A DNA stretch of 64,000 nt from Flavivirga jejuensis (GCF_030540765.1 NZ_JAUOEL010000004.1:124001-188000), one strand, 5' to 3'; positions 41,963-54,014 are shown, counted from the first letter of the stretch. Notes: generated by a model from the letters alone, not told the origin. Numbers and translations are program-made.

Positions 41963-43333
41963 ATGCATAAAATTGATATAGAATTAGTTGAAATGACTAT
42001 GGACGTCATGAAATATGCCATCGATAGGCTTTCTTCAACCCAAAGTAAGATTGGAAAACCTAAAAGTGAAGCCAAACTTAAAGAGCTAATAGGGGAAACC
42101 GTTACAGGAAAAGGTGTGGGAGGTGAATACGCTTTTAATTTGTGGAAAAAACATTTAATGAAGGCAACTGTACCAGTAGACCATCCAAGGAATTTAGCTT
42201 TTGTACCTGCATCTCCAACCAGAGCATCCATCATGTTTGATTTAGTAACATCTGCTTCTAGTATACATGGAGCCTATTGGATGGAAGGTGCTGGTGGTAT
42301 TTTCTGCGAGAATGAAGCTATGCGATGGATTGTGTCATTAACAGGATTACCAGAAGGGGCATTTGGTGTGTTTACAAGTGGTGGTACGGCAGCAAATCTT
42401 TCGGCCATGGTAACTGCTCGGGAACATTGGAGAAAGAATGATGCTTTTAAAAGAGAAAAAGGACTTATAATTACTTCAATAGGGGCACATTCTTCCATTA
42501 AAGCCATGGCTAAGGTGATTGATGTGGACGTTTTATTAGTAGATACAGAGGATCGATTACGAGGAGAAGAATTACAGAATGCTATTAAAAATTTAACAGA
42601 AAGTGAACGTAAACGCTTATTTTCTGTGGTAGCTACAGGAGGTACTACCAATGCTGGTATTATTGATGATTTAAAGGGTATTGCCGCTATTTGCGAAAAA
42701 GAAAATTTATGGTTTCATATAGATGCTGCTTATGGAGGCGGTGCATTAGCAGCCGATTCTGTAAGGCATTTATTTAATGGTATTGAAAAAGCAGATAGCA
42801 TCACCATCGATCCACATAAATGGATGTTTTCACCTTACGATTGTGGCGCTGTTATTTATAAGAATCCAGAACTGGCTAAACAGGCGCATTCACAAGAAGG
42901 GTCGTATCTCGATATTTTTAAAGATGAAGGGTCTCAAGGTTTTAACCCAACAGATTACCAAATACAATTAACACGTCGTGTAAGAGGGTTGCCTTTATGG
43001 TTTTCATTAGCAACTCATGGAACAGATCGCTATAAAGAAGCAGTAGAGCGCGGTTTAGAATTAGCTCAAATAGCAGGAAAACTGATAACCGAAGATCCTA
43101 ATGTAGAACTTGTTAGAGAACCAAGCCTGTCTTGTGTGTTATATAGAAGAATAGGATGGCAACCAGAAGATTATACTAATTGGACTTACGAAAACCACCG
43201 TAAAGGGTTTGCATTAGTGACACCAACAAAATGGAAAAATGGAGATACTTTTGAGACGGTGTCTCGTTTTTGTTTTATAAACCCCGATACTACAGAACAA
43301 GATATAAAACTCATTTTAGATTCTATGGTGTAA
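41963..43333 (+). CDS. PLP-dependent group II decarboxylase
   Basis: 456 residues, a typical length. PLP-binding lysine Lys286 in DPHKWMFSPYDCGAV, aspartate Asp254 in WFHIDAAYGG, and His176 in GAHSSIKA that stacks on the cofactor ring. The family includes aromatic-L-amino-acid, glutamate, aspartate and 2,4-diaminobutyrate decarboxylases; the sequence alone does not settle the substrate. SGGTAANLSAMV and PTRASIMFDLVTSAS are family segments. It is cytoplasmic. It lies downstream of bshC and may share its transcript (80-bp gap). Repeat A follows its stop. Confidence 0.9.
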   Translation: MHKIDIELVEMTMDVMKYAIDRLSSTQSKIGKPKSEAKLKELIGETVTGKGVGGEYAFNLWKKHLMKATVPVDHPRNLAFVPASPTRASIMFDLVTSASSIHGAYWMEGAGGIFCENEAMRWIVSLTGLPEGAFGVFTSGGTAANLSAMVTAREHWRKNDAFKREKGLIITSIGAHSSIKAMAKVIDVDVLLVDTEDRLRGEELQNAIKNLTESERKRLFSVVATGGTTNAGIIDDLKGIAAICEKENLWFHIDAAYGGGALAADSVRHLFNGIEKADSITIDPHKWMFSPYDCGAVIYKNPELAKQAHSQEGSYLDIFKDEGSQGFNPTDYQIQLTRRVRGLPLWFSLATHGTDRYKEAVERGLELAQIAGKLITEDPNVELVREPSLSCVLYRRIGWQPEDYTNWTYENHRKGFALVTPTKWKNGDTFETVSRFCFINPDTTEQDIKLILDSMV

Positions 43334-43339
43334 AATGGA

Positions 43340-43520
43340 TAGTCGGCTCTTGACTATTTTTAATTATATCGTTCCTTTAGAGCCACCAGAACTGCTTTTT
43401 TGCTGTTCTGAGTGAGGCAAAACCTGTGCGCAACATGATTGGGTATGAAACTGGCGAAACATCCCTATAGTCTGTTTGCCAGCAAAGGTGGAGCTAATTA
43501 GTTTCAAGAATTTTTTATTC
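43340..43520. repeat. Dispersed repeat family A, copy 3
   Basis: TATCGTTCCTTTAGAGCC, ACTGCTTTTTTGCTGTTCTG, GTGAGGCAAAACC, GGGTATGAAACTGGCGAAAC and TTTCAAGAATTTTTTATTC match the order of the copy at 30421-31048. It starts just after the PLP decarboxylase gene and ends close to the guaA promoter. Confidence 0.65.
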
Positions 43521-43545
43521 GTTGTAAAAAATTATAATTTAAAAG

Positions 43546-43575
43546 TTGCAAAAAAATAGCAAATGATTACTTTTG
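43546..43575 (+). promoter_or_regulatory. guaA promoter, exact Bacteroidota consensus
   Basis: TTG (43546-43548), exactly 19 bp, then TACTTTTG (43568-43575) matches TTG-N19-TAnnTTTG. The guaA ATG at 43579 is only three bases past the -7 element, so the predicted start site falls on or next to the start codon and the transcript would be leaderless. Confidence 0.8.
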
Positions 43576-43578
43576 CGC

Positions 43579-45117
43579 ATGCAACATGACAAGGTACTAA
43601 TTTTAGACTTCGGATCGCAATACACACAACTTATTGCCCGTCGAGTTAGGGAACTCAACATTTACTCCGAAATACACCCATTCAATAAAATTCCAACAGA
43701 TATAGATGCGTATAAAGCAGTTATACTTTCTGGTAGCCCATTCTCTGTAAGAGGCGAAGAGGCATTACACCTAGATCTATCTCAAATACGTGGAAAAAAA
43801 CCACTTTTAGGAGTCTGTTATGGCGCGCAATATCTAGCACATTTTTCGGGTGGAGGCGAAGTAGCGCCTTCAAATACCAGAGAATATGGTCGTGCCAATT
43901 TATCATTCATAAAAACAGAAGACCCTTTTTTCGAACATGTTAGTGAAGGTAGTCAGGTTTGGATGAGCCATAGTGATACCATTAAAAAATTACCTACTGG
44001 TAGTGTTTTAATAGCTAGCACACATGATGTTGAAAACGCAGCATATAGAATTGAAGGCGAGTTAACGTATGCCATTCAATTTCATCCTGAAGTGTATCAT
44101 TCAACAGATGGGAAACAAATATTAGAAAACTTTTTAGTCAATATTGCTGGACTTCACCAGGATTGGACACCAGATTCTTTTGTAGAAGAAACTGTTGAAG
44201 CGATTCAAGAAAAAGTAGGAAACGATAAAGTGGTACTAGGTCTTTCTGGAGGTGTAGATTCTACTGTAGCAGCAGTGTTGCTTAACAAAGCTATTGGCAA
44301 AAATCTGTATTGCATATTTGTAAATAACGGTTTGCTTCGTAAAAATGAATTTCAAAGTGTTTTAGATCAATACGAAGGTATGGGACTTAACGTAAAAGGA
44401 GTTGATGCTTCGCAACGTTTTCTAGATGCCTTGGCAGGGATAGAAGACCCAGAGAAAAAACGTAAAGCCATAGGAAATGCCTTTATTGAAGTTTTTGATG
44501 ATGAAGCTCATAAACTAGAAGACGTAAAGTGGTTAGCACAGGGTACTATTTATCCAGATGTTATTGAAAGTGTTTCTGCAACTGGAGGTCCATCTGCGAC
44601 TATAAAAAGTCATCACAATGTGGGAGGCTTACCAGATTTTATGAAACTTAACATAGTAGAACCGTTACGAGCTATTTTTAAAGATGAAGTGAGACGTGTA
44701 GGAGCTACGTTAGGAATCGATCCAGAACTTTTAGGACGTCATCCATTTCCTGGACCAGGACTAGGGATTCGTATTTTGGGAGATATAACTGCAGAGAAAG
44801 TGCGCATTTTACAAGAGGTTGATGCTATTTTTATAAATGGTTTAAAAGAATGGAACCTATACGATAACGTTTGGCAAGCAGGAGCTATGCTACTTCCTGT
44901 TAATAGCGTAGGTGTTATGGGAGATGAACGTACATACGAAAAATGTGTGGCGCTTAGAGCTGTAGAAAGTACCGATGGTATGACAGCCGATTGGGTAAAT
45001 TTACCGTATGAATTTCTGCAAAAAACATCAAACGATATAATAAACAAAGTAAAAGGCGTTAATAGAGTAGTTTACGATATTAGTTCTAAACCACCTGCAA
45101 CTATTGAGTGGGAATAA
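43579..45117 (+). CDS. guaA: GMP synthase (glutamine-hydrolysing)
   Basis: 512 residues from the ATG at 43579 ([17 protein letters not shown]); the TTG six bases upstream lies inside the promoter. The N-terminal class I amidotransferase domain has Cys80 in LLGVCYGAQ and the His/Glu pair in FHPEVYHS. The ATP-pyrophosphatase loop is [15 protein letters not shown], and the C-terminal dimerisation domain has [13 protein letters not shown] and [10 protein letters not shown]. The enzyme turns XMP into GMP using glutamine and ATP. It has its own consensus promoter. The LysM gene follows 291 bp downstream. Confidence 0.97.
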   Translation: MQHDKVLILDFGSQYTQLIARRVRELNIYSEIHPFNKIPTDIDAYKAVILSGSPFSVRGEEALHLDLSQIRGKKPLLGVCYGAQYLAHFSGGGEVAPSNTREYGRANLSFIKTEDPFFEHVSEGSQVWMSHSDTIKKLPTGSVLIASTHDVENAAYRIEGELTYAIQFHPEVYHSTDGKQILENFLVNIAGLHQDWTPDSFVEETVEAIQEKVGNDKVVLGLSGGVDSTVAAVLLNKAIGKNLYCIFVNNGLLRKNEFQSVLDQYEGMGLNVKGVDASQRFLDALAGIEDPEKKRKAIGNAFIEVFDDEAHKLEDVKWLAQGTIYPDVIESVSATGGPSATIKSHHNVGGLPDFMKLNIVEPLRAIFKDEVRRVGATLGIDPELLGRHPFPGPGLGIRILGDITAEKVRILQEVDAIFINGLKEWNLYDNVWQAGAMLLPVNSVGVMGDERTYEKCVALRAVESTDGMTADWVNLPYEFLQKTSNDIINKVKGVNRVVYDISSKPPATIEWE

Positions 45118-45408
45118 TAATTATAATGCCTTTTTGTACTGTTTTGTATCATATTAAAAACAGGTTACGATAAGGCAAAATAATATTATTAAGTTGCATG
45201 ATATAATATTTATAAACTATATTTAATTTTTGAAATCATCTTATTTATTACAAATAGTCGTATATAAATAAGTGGTTTTAAAACAGTATCAGGTTATTGG
45301 CTGTATCTTTTTTTGGCATACTATATGTATCATAAAGTAAAAAGTTGCTTGCCTTGAATGAAATCGCGGGATTGCTCCCATAAACGCAATTTAAAAACAG
45401 ATTACTAC

Positions 45409-47340
45409 ATGAATAAATTTTTTTCCGTTTTATGCTTAATACTATTATTTGGTTTTAATACAGTTGAAGCCCAAAATTATAGTCCACATAAAGTTAAGGA
45501 AGGAGAAACCATCGAGAGTATTGCCAAAAAATACTTAGTAACTCCTTCAGATATTTATAGCTTAAATCCTGATGCTAAAAAGGAGCTAAGAATTAACTCT
45601 GTTTTAATTATTCCAAAATCTAAACTTCCCGAGCCTAAAATAACTATTGTTAAAGAATTAGAGGGTTTTAAAAAACACAGAACCAAAAAAAAAGAAACCC
45701 TTTTTGGTCTAGCAAAACGCTATGAAATCACAGTGGAAGATCTTAAGAAGTATAATAAGTTTTTATATGAAAATCCGCTACGAAAAGGAGATAAACTTCA
45801 AATACCAATATTTAAAATTACAGAAGTTGAGGAACCAAATGGACTTACTAAAACGTATACTGTACTTCCTAAAGAAGGAAAATGGCGTATTGCTTATAAA
45901 TTTGGCATTACAGTAAAAGAACTTGAAGAACTTAATCCTGAGATGGGAGCCGTTTTACAAGAAGGCGCTATTTTAAATGTACCAAATATAGAAGATGACG
46001 AAGAAAAGGAAGTAGACGAAAAGTATAGTTATTATAAAGTATTACCAAAAGAAGGATTTTATAGACTAAAGATTAAATTAGAATTAGAACAGGCAGAACT
46101 GGAAGCTTTGAATCCCATTTTAAAAGAGGGCGGATTAAAAGCGGGCATGGTACTAAAAATACCATACTCTGATTTAGCTGATGAGGTTACAGAATTTAAT
46201 GTTGAAAGTGTTAACCTTACAGATAGTATTGTCGATTTTAATACAAAGCATCTTGTTGTTATGCTGCCTTTTAGATTAAATCGCGTAGATTTTGATTCTA
46301 TCCCAGACATAAAGAAAAGTATTGAAAAAGATCCATATTTAAATGCTTCGCTAGATTTTCATTCTGGAGTCTTAATGGCAATAGATTCTTTAAAAACATT
46401 AGGGATTTCACTTAAAGTAGATGTATATGATACTAAAAATGAATTAAGTGAAGTAAAAGATATTATTGATGAAAATGATTTTGAAAATGTTGATGCCGTT
46501 ATTGGGCCGTTAATAGTTAAAAACTTTGAAGAAGCTGCTTCAGAATTAAGAAAATATAATACACCAGTTGTAGCGCCTATAGGAACAAAATTAAAGTTAT
46601 ACGAAAACGTATTTCAGTCTAGACCGTCTAATAATTTATTAAAAAAGAAGATAGTAAACTTTGTAAAAACAGATACGCTAGCAACTAATATTATAATTAT
46701 TTCGGATACTGAAAATGAAACAGTATCAAAAGACCTTAAGAAAGAGTTTTTTCATGCGAGGCAAATACGTTCTAGAAAGGATAAAGAGGGTGTAGACAAG
46801 TATTTTGTGAGTAAAGAAGACATTCAAGATGAATTAAAACCAGGAAAAAACATTGTGTTTTTAGAAACGCAAGACGGTGGATTTGCTTCTAATGTAACAA
46901 GTATTTTAGCATCATTAATTCAAAAAGAAAACAAGGAAGAAGAAAAAGAAGCTATAGAAATTATGTTAGTTACTACTAATATTAATTCTGCTTTTGAAGG
47001 TGATGAAATAAATAATACCCATTTATCAAAATTGCAATTTCATTTTACGACAATCTCAAAAACGTATAATGAAAATGATAATAATGCCTTTGTAAAAAAG
47101 TATAATAAAATTTACAATGTTACGCCTAACAACAGAGCAGTAAAAGGTTTCGATTTAACTATGGATGTTGTATTGCGTTTAGTATCATCAGAAGATTTAT
47201 ACATGTCTGCTGATAAAGCACTACTTACCGAGTATGTAGAAAACAAATTTGCTTACAAGCAGAAGCTTTTTGGTGGTTATTATAACAATACAGTGTATTT
47301 AGTAAAGTATGATGATTTAACTATTGTTGAGGTTAAGTAA
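45409..47340 (+). CDS. LysM-repeat protein with periplasmic-binding-like domain
   Basis: 643 residues from the ATG at 45409, which gives a clean signal peptide (SVLCLILLFGFNTVEAQ); the 17 residues upstream do not. Two clear LysM units (HKVKEGETIESIAKKYLVTP at about 26-45 and KHRTKKKETLFGLAKRYEIT) and two weaker ones follow up to about 260. From about 285 there is a type 1 periplasmic-binding-like domain (VDFNTKHLVVMLPFRL, FENVDAVIGPLIVKNFEEAA, NTPVVAPIG). LysM units bind peptidoglycan or related glycans, so the protein probably sits in the periplasm on the wall. The two-domain build is common next to guaA in flavobacteria; its role is not known. Confidence 0.87.
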   Translation: MNKFFSVLCLILLFGFNTVEAQNYSPHKVKEGETIESIAKKYLVTPSDIYSLNPDAKKELRINSVLIIPKSKLPEPKITIVKELEGFKKHRTKKKETLFGLAKRYEITVEDLKKYNKFLYENPLRKGDKLQIPIFKITEVEEPNGLTKTYTVLPKEGKWRIAYKFGITVKELEELNPEMGAVLQEGAILNVPNIEDDEEKEVDEKYSYYKVLPKEGFYRLKIKLELEQAELEALNPILKEGGLKAGMVLKIPYSDLADEVTEFNVESVNLTDSIVDFNTKHLVVMLPFRLNRVDFDSIPDIKKSIEKDPYLNASLDFHSGVLMAIDSLKTLGISLKVDVYDTKNELSEVKDIIDENDFENVDAVIGPLIVKNFEEAASELRKYNTPVVAPIGTKLKLYENVFQSRPSNNLLKKKIVNFVKTDTLATNIIIISDTENETVSKDLKKEFFHARQIRSRKDKEGVDKYFVSKEDIQDELKPGKNIVFLETQDGGFASNVTSILASLIQKENKEEEKEAIEIMLVTTNINSAFEGDEINNTHLSKLQFHFTTISKTYNENDNNAFVKKYNKIYNVTPNNRAVKGFDLTMDVVLRLVSSEDLYMSADKALLTEYVENKFAYKQKLFGGYYNNTVYLVKYDDLTIVEVK

Positions 47341-47476
47341 TAAACTTTATAACCATTCGTTTTTATATCAAATGTACATGTCTATTGTTAAGGAAGTACA
47401 GCTGTGAGAATCTGTAGGTTGATTAAATGGTAAACACTACGGAGTTACAGCAACGAATTTAATTTTACTAAGCCCT

Positions 47477-48016
47477 GTGATTAGAGTTTTATTTATTTTA
47501 TGTTGTTTTCTTTGTATCCAACAAGACGAATCTGCCATGTCTTGGAACGAATCTTATAAGTTATCTTGGAAAGATTTTAAAGATGTACCCGATAAGGATG
47601 TTAGTGCGGTAGCTATAACGGCATCGGGTATCACATTCGGCTTTTCGGTAAGTAAAGAAGACGATCGGGTTGTAGGCTATACATCTCAAGTACATGCCCA
47701 TTTTTATCCAGAAAAATCTTGGTATAAAAAAGAACAAGCAGATGCCCATGTTTTAGGGCACGAACAATTACATTTTGATATTACCGAATTACATGCCCGT
47801 AAGTTTAGGCAACGAATAGAACAGATAAAAGTGTCTAACAATGTGAGAAGTCAATTAAAAAAGCTGCACAATGCTATTAATAAAGAACTTTCACAGATGC
47901 AAAATAGATACGATTCGGAAACCAATTATTCCAGAAATGTTGATGGTCAAGCAACATGGAAAGTATATATTGCAGATGAATTAAAGAAACTATCTAAATA
48001 CAAATCGATAGATTAA
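47477..48016 (+). CDS. DUF922 putative zinc protease
   Basis: 179 residues with a GTG start; the first later ATG would remove the hydrophobic N-terminus that acts as signal or anchor (about 2-15). The zinc motif HEQLH (95-99) is followed by DITELHARKF, where Glu104 or His106 could be the third ligand. WNESYKLSWKDFKDVPDKD and a VDGQATWKVYIADEL segment complete the DUF922 pattern. The catalytic motif is intact, so a peptidase role is likely, but the substrate is unknown. The DUF3820 gene begins four bases past its stop, so the two are co-transcribed. Confidence 0.85.
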   Translation: MIRVLFILCCFLCIQQDESAMSWNESYKLSWKDFKDVPDKDVSAVAITASGITFGFSVSKEDDRVVGYTSQVHAHFYPEKSWYKKEQADAHVLGHEQLHFDITELHARKFRQRIEQIKVSNNVRSQLKKLHNAINKELSQMQNRYDSETNYSRNVDGQATWKVYIADELKKLSKYKSID

Positions 48017-48020
48017 ATAC

Positions 48021-48251
48021 ATGCTTCCAGACAAACAATTTCTTATAGATTTGGCACATACTAAAATGCCTTTTGGTAAATACAAAGACCGTTATTTAAT
48101 TGATTTACCAGAATATTATGTGGTTTGGTATCATAATAAAGGATTTCCCAAAGGAAAACTAGGGGATATGCTTACTCAAGTTTATGAGCTGAAATTAAAC
48201 GGATTAGAGGATTTAATTCGGAATATAAAGAAACAATATCCTAAGCGATAG
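48021..48251 (+). CDS. DUF3820 family protein
   Basis: 76 residues with the DUF3820 pattern MPFGKYKDRYLIDLPEYYV and WYHNKGFPKGKLGDML. It is cytoplasmic with no signal or membrane span. The family is related to small quorum-sensing-like and nuclease-associated domains, but its function is unknown. It sits four bases after the DUF922 gene. Confidence 0.9.
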   Translation: MLPDKQFLIDLAHTKMPFGKYKDRYLIDLPEYYVVWYHNKGFPKGKLGDMLTQVYELKLNGLEDLIRNIKKQYPKR

Positions 48252-48311
48252 TGTTTCTTTAATTTTCTTAACATGTTATAATCGCTACATATAAAAGTTT
48301 GTAAGAATCTC

Positions 48312-50612
48312 TTATCTTCTTCTTCTTTTTGTCATTTCATTATCAGTAATATAGCCGTCTTTATTTACATCTCGTCTTTCAAAATTTTCTTTTAATTTCC
48401 CTTTAGCTTCAGATTTTGAGATCTTTCCATCATTATTAACATCCATTTTTTTCAGCATGTTTGCGAATGAAGGCGGTCCATTTAAATTAGGATTTTGATT
48501 AGGTTTTTGCTCGGTTTGTTGATTTGATTGCTGATTTGATTGTTGTATCGTATCAACCTTTACAGGAGCGTTTATAGTTCTAACGGCTCTAACAAAATTA
48601 TAAACATACCTAACATCACCTTGAGGTCCAAAGAATTGAGGGTAATTGTTAATGTTTCCACTTTTGTGATCACTTCTTTGACATCCAGCGCCATGTACAT
48701 CCATTAATCTTCCATGCATTTTCCCTTGTCCTTCGCCAAATGCAACATAAACAGCACTTGCATACGGATTTACACCATCTAAATGTGTTGTACTTGACCA
48801 AAAAAATGGATATTGCCCTGCGTTTCCTTCTGGATCATTAATTTCTGTTGTTTCAAAAATAGAATTTATAGCAGGAGAGTTTGTTGTTTGTGGAGATCTT
48901 GAGTAATCTACGATACTCTGAAGCTCTTTGGCATTAGGCAAACGCCAATCGGAATACGTGGCAAGTTCAAGATTTTCGGCATAGGCTAAAGATGCTTCCC
49001 AATCTCGACTGTTACCATCATCAGATTTTTGCCACATTAAACCAGTTGCTAAATCACTAACAGTACCATCTCCGTTGTCAATAAAATTATTTTTTCCATA
49101 GTCAACATTACCACGTACCATACGGAAGTACATTTTATTTTCATTACGTGTTCTAGGGTTGTATTTTGGATATCCTTTGATTCGCCCATCTACAAAATTA
49201 ACACCAAAAACAGTTTCATTACGATTCATTGTTTGTCCTACGTATTCTGTTGAAGACCATGTCTGCACATCAATCTCGCGTTCACCAATATCAGTATTGC
49301 CTAGTGGTTGAGTAAAGTAGTCTGTATCGATAAACATATCGATAGCGGTTGCACCTTTAACTTTACCAGTAAATAATATGATGGAATAAAGTTCTTTTAC
49401 AGATGGAACTCGCCAGTCTGAATAGCCCCCTAAATTCGATTTTTTCGCTTTTTGAAATGCCTCTTCAAAAGTCATTTTGGATCCCATATCTTTCTCCCAC
49501 ATCAATCCTGTTACATGGTCTGTTATAGTGCCATCACCATTGTCTGTATATGAAGGAGCATTACCATTGTAATTAGCATCCTGCCCATAAAACGTTTCGC
49601 CTACCGATGGTTTAGAAATATGGTCTGTATTAGAATAATAATCTTTTATGCCCGTGTCAACAATCGGGTATGTATAATTCAAATTTTCTTCTGTAAATGA
49701 AACTTTTTTAAGAGGAATAGTCATCAAATCTTCAGCATAAATAACGGTTCCCGTAAAATTTATTCGCAATTTATCTGTTGTGGCTTTTTCATCTATATCT
49801 GTATGAACGAAGTGTGTTAAAACTAAATTTTTAACATGGGCTTCTTTCGCCATGCGTGAGCTTTCATCTAAGTTAGTATGCGCACGTTCTTTCTTGTGTG
49901 TGTTTTTCCGATTCTTATTCTTATTTTCATTTTGTTTTTTTTGTGAACCCAATCCAATGGCTCCGCCAGAATCTATAATTAAGTAATCTGCATTTTTAGC
50001 CAAAATTGGTAAACTTTCAGAATAGACTAAATCACCAGAAATTACAATAGATTTTCCTCCCGCATCAAAACGGTAAGCGAGCGTGTAAATGGAATGATTT
50101 ACTTTTGTACAACTCACTTTAATATCACCAATAGTAAATGTCTCACCACCTATTAAGTTTTTAGTACTATAATTGGTTTTAACATCTTGTAATGTTCTAC
50201 CACTCTTTTTCATGCGATATTCAATATCTTCTTTGTATAAATCTAAGGTATTAGAAACAAAACTTGAAGTAGGATTTGGACCAGCAACGACAAAAGGATT
50301 ACCTCCTAATAAACAGTGGATGAATATAGGTGTAAACTCTTCATTATGATCTAAATGATGATGGGTAAACAATAACCCATCTAACTGTTTAGTCTTAATT
50401 TTTTCTTTGTTAAGGTTTGCTTGAGTACCATTACCCATATCTACTAATATTTCTGTGTTTTTATAACTAATTAGTACCGAAGGTCCCGAACGCTCAGGGT
50501 TATACTTAGGCGATCCTGAACCAATAATAGTTGCGCTTAGATCTTCTGAACCTTTTTGAGAAAAAGATTGGAAACTAAGAATGATTAGTAATAAAGTTAG
50601 GTGTAATTTCAT
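48312..50612 (-). CDS. Metallo-beta-lactamase-fold / DUF1566 x2 / EF-hand fusion protein
   Basis: 766 residues. Signal peptide to about 19 (LSFQSFSQ). An MBL domain of ribonuclease Z/arylsulfatase-like type covers about 24-300. Its metal ligands are all visible: THHHLDH (His84, His86, Asp88, His89), His173, Asp194 in SGD and His267 in THFVH. A Lys/Asn/Glu-rich insert (about 225-247) interrupts it. Two DUF1566 units follow (about 355-502 and 510-680), each with DNGDGT, GLMW and YSDWR[VL]P. After a Gln/Asn-rich linker a pair of EF-hand loops (DVNNDGKISKSE at 724-735 and DVNKDGYITDNE at 748-759) and a basic end close the protein. An exported metal-dependent hydrolase that may bind calcium is likely; the substrate is unknown. 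Confidence 0.85.
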   Translation of the reverse strand: MKLHLTLLLIILSFQSFSQKGSEDLSATIIGSGSPKYNPERSGPSVLISYKNTEILVDMGNGTQANLNKEKIKTKQLDGLLFTHHHLDHNEEFTPIFIHCLLGGNPFVVAGPNPTSSFVSNTLDLYKEDIEYRMKKSGRTLQDVKTNYSTKNLIGGETFTIGDIKVSCTKVNHSIYTLAYRFDAGGKSIVISGDLVYSESLPILAKNADYLIIDSGGAIGLGSQKKQNENKNKNRKNTHKKERAHTNLDESSRMAKEAHVKNLVLTHFVHTDIDEKATTDKLRINFTGTVIYAEDLMTIPLKKVSFTEENLNYTYPIVDTGIKDYYSNTDHISKPSVGETFYGQDANYNGNAPSYTDNGDGTITDHVTGLMWEKDMGSKMTFEEAFQKAKKSNLGGYSDWRVPSVKELYSIILFTGKVKGATAIDMFIDTDYFTQPLGNTDIGEREIDVQTWSSTEYVGQTMNRNETVFGVNFVDGRIKGYPKYNPRTRNENKMYFRMVRGNVDYGKNNFIDNGDGTVSDLATGLMWQKSDDGNSRDWEASLAYAENLELATYSDWRLPNAKELQSIVDYSRSPQTTNSPAINSIFETTEINDPEGNAGQYPFFWSSTTHLDGVNPYASAVYVAFGEGQGKMHGRLMDVHGAGCQRSDHKSGNINNYPQFFGPQGDVRYVYNFVRAVRTINAPVKVDTIQQSNQQSNQQTEQKPNQNPNLNGPPSFANMLKKMDVNNDGKISKSEAKGKLKENFERRDVNKDGYITDNEMTKRRRR

Positions 50613-51587
50613 TTTTGATTGTTTCTTTATTTGATTGTTTTTTTTATAGAAAGTTTAATGTGTTAGATATAAAAATCTATGTATTATTATTTATAAGCAG
50701 TGTTTTTGTGTATACTGAGTGAAGGATGAGTGACGAGACACCTCATAAAGATGAGATGCCTCCTCAAAAGCTACGCTTCATACCTTCAAATAAAATATAT
50801 TTTGTTTTCGATAGTCTTCGGAATGACACAATTTTATTATTTATATAACAAATTATTCATTATCAATATTCAATATATCGAACTCCTCTACATAAACAAG
50901 TGCTCTTAGTATATGAGTGTTGCATAAGTTATACGCACATTTTAGTCCGCAACTCGTATGCGTAATGCTATATTAATTTCGAATTTTAGTAATAACTGCG
51001 TTATGAGTTGTTTATCGGTCAAACCTCTTGTTTGTTTTTCATAAGGTCTGAAATTAAATCATAATGAGGTAAGTAAGTTAATGGAAATAATAATTTATTG
51101 TTTAAACAATTGCTTAAAAAGTTATTAATATAAAAACAGCTGGGGGTGTTTGATCAAAAATATTAAGAAGTTGTATCCAAAAAAAGATCATATTTTAGAT
51201 ATGGTTATTTTGTTTTGAAACCTGCTGAATGAAATTTTCTAAAAAATTTCTTAGAAAAATACTTCAGAAGTATTTATCCTTAATTGGCTTTATAGCCTCC
51301 TATTTGAGATAATTATTCTGAAGTATTAGTCTCTAATCGAAAAGAATTCCCTTTGGCTTTGCCTCAAGCTGGAAAAGTTAGGGTTTCTGTTGAAATTGCC
51401 ATTCCCTTGAAATCGGAAATCTAAATACAGAATTTTGGTTTTTGACCTTTTTAGGTCAAAATAAAACCAGCGAAATAAGGCTATGGCTACTGCCTCAAGC
51501 CCAATGTTATTAAGTTAAGGAAATTTGTTCTGTTTTGTCACATTGAGCTGTCAGCAAAGGCAAGGAAAGTTGGTTACAAGAAATTCT
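50613..51587. repeat. 975-bp gap with repeat B (copy 5) and repeat A (copy 4)
   Basis: There is no gene. Repeat B-like copy at about 50718-50829 (GATGAGTGACGAGACACC, CTACGCTTCATACC, near-palindrome AAATAAAATATATTTTGTTT at 50788-50807). Repeat A copy 4 at about 51340-51597 (GAATTTTGGTTTTTGACC, AAAACCAGCGAAATA, TGGTTACAAGAAATTC) overlaps the stop codon of the small Cys-rich gene. Between them (50830-51339) I see only AT-rich DNA with an AGAAAAATACTTCAGAAGTATTT hairpin-like stretch near 51250-51280. Confidence 0.65.
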
Positions 51588-51821
51588 TTATTTGCACTCA
51601 CATTCTTCTGGTGTACAAGCATATGTACCATCATCGCATAGTACGACAGGATCATCATTATCGCAATCTCCAATTGCATGACCATAGTCATCATAGAAAC
51701 CTGTTGTAATACAATCGTCAAAATCAGTTACTTCACTTTTTACCGACCGAAAGCTGTTCATGATAAAGATAACGAGGCAAAGACCTAAACCTGTTGCAAT
51801 TAACTTAAATTTGTTTGTCAT
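51588..51821 (-). CDS. Small exported or membrane-anchored Cys-rich acidic peptide
   Basis: 77 residues. An N-terminal signal or anchor (ATGLGLCLVIFIMNSF, about 9-24) is followed by a 50-residue acidic mature part with six cysteines (DDC, GDC, VLC, YAC, EEC, CEC) and many Asp/Glu. The size, anchor and cysteine-rich end recall the NVEALA-type small exported proteins of Bacteroidota, but the NVEALA motif is absent, so I do not assign it. Three disulfides or metal binding are possible. A pair of 10-bp palindromes lies just upstream, which suggests tight regulation. Confidence 0.7.
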   Translation of the reverse strand: MTNKFKLIATGLGLCLVIFIMNSFRSVKSEVTDFDDCITTGFYDDYGHAIGDCDNDDPVVLCDDGTYACTPEECECK

Positions 51822-51841
51822 AATAATTTGGTTTTAATTAA

Positions 51842-51864
51842 TGGTTAACCAAATTGGTTAACCA
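51842..51864. promoter_or_regulatory. Tandem 10-bp palindromes upstream of the small Cys-rich gene
   Basis: TGGTTAACCA, itself a perfect palindrome, occurs at 51842-51851 and again at 51855-51864 with a 3-bp spacer. The centres are 13 bp apart, slightly more than one helical turn. They lie 20-43 bp before the ATG (51821) on the minus strand, just after a TATATTTA that could be the -7 element, where a repressor would bind. Confidence 0.65.
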
Positions 51865-53913
<2,049 letters not shown>

Positions 53914-54014
53914 ATTTGGATAGCTTATTGATTAACTGTTTGTTGTTCTTTAAATTATAGAATAGTAAAGTAATTTTAAAATAAAAGATAATCTACCAAC
54001 CGATAATATATTAA

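Noticed and set aside
45358-45408. Longer N-terminus for the LysM protein
   Set aside because: The ATG at 45409 gives a proper signal peptide, while the upstream residues are charged and would disrupt it.
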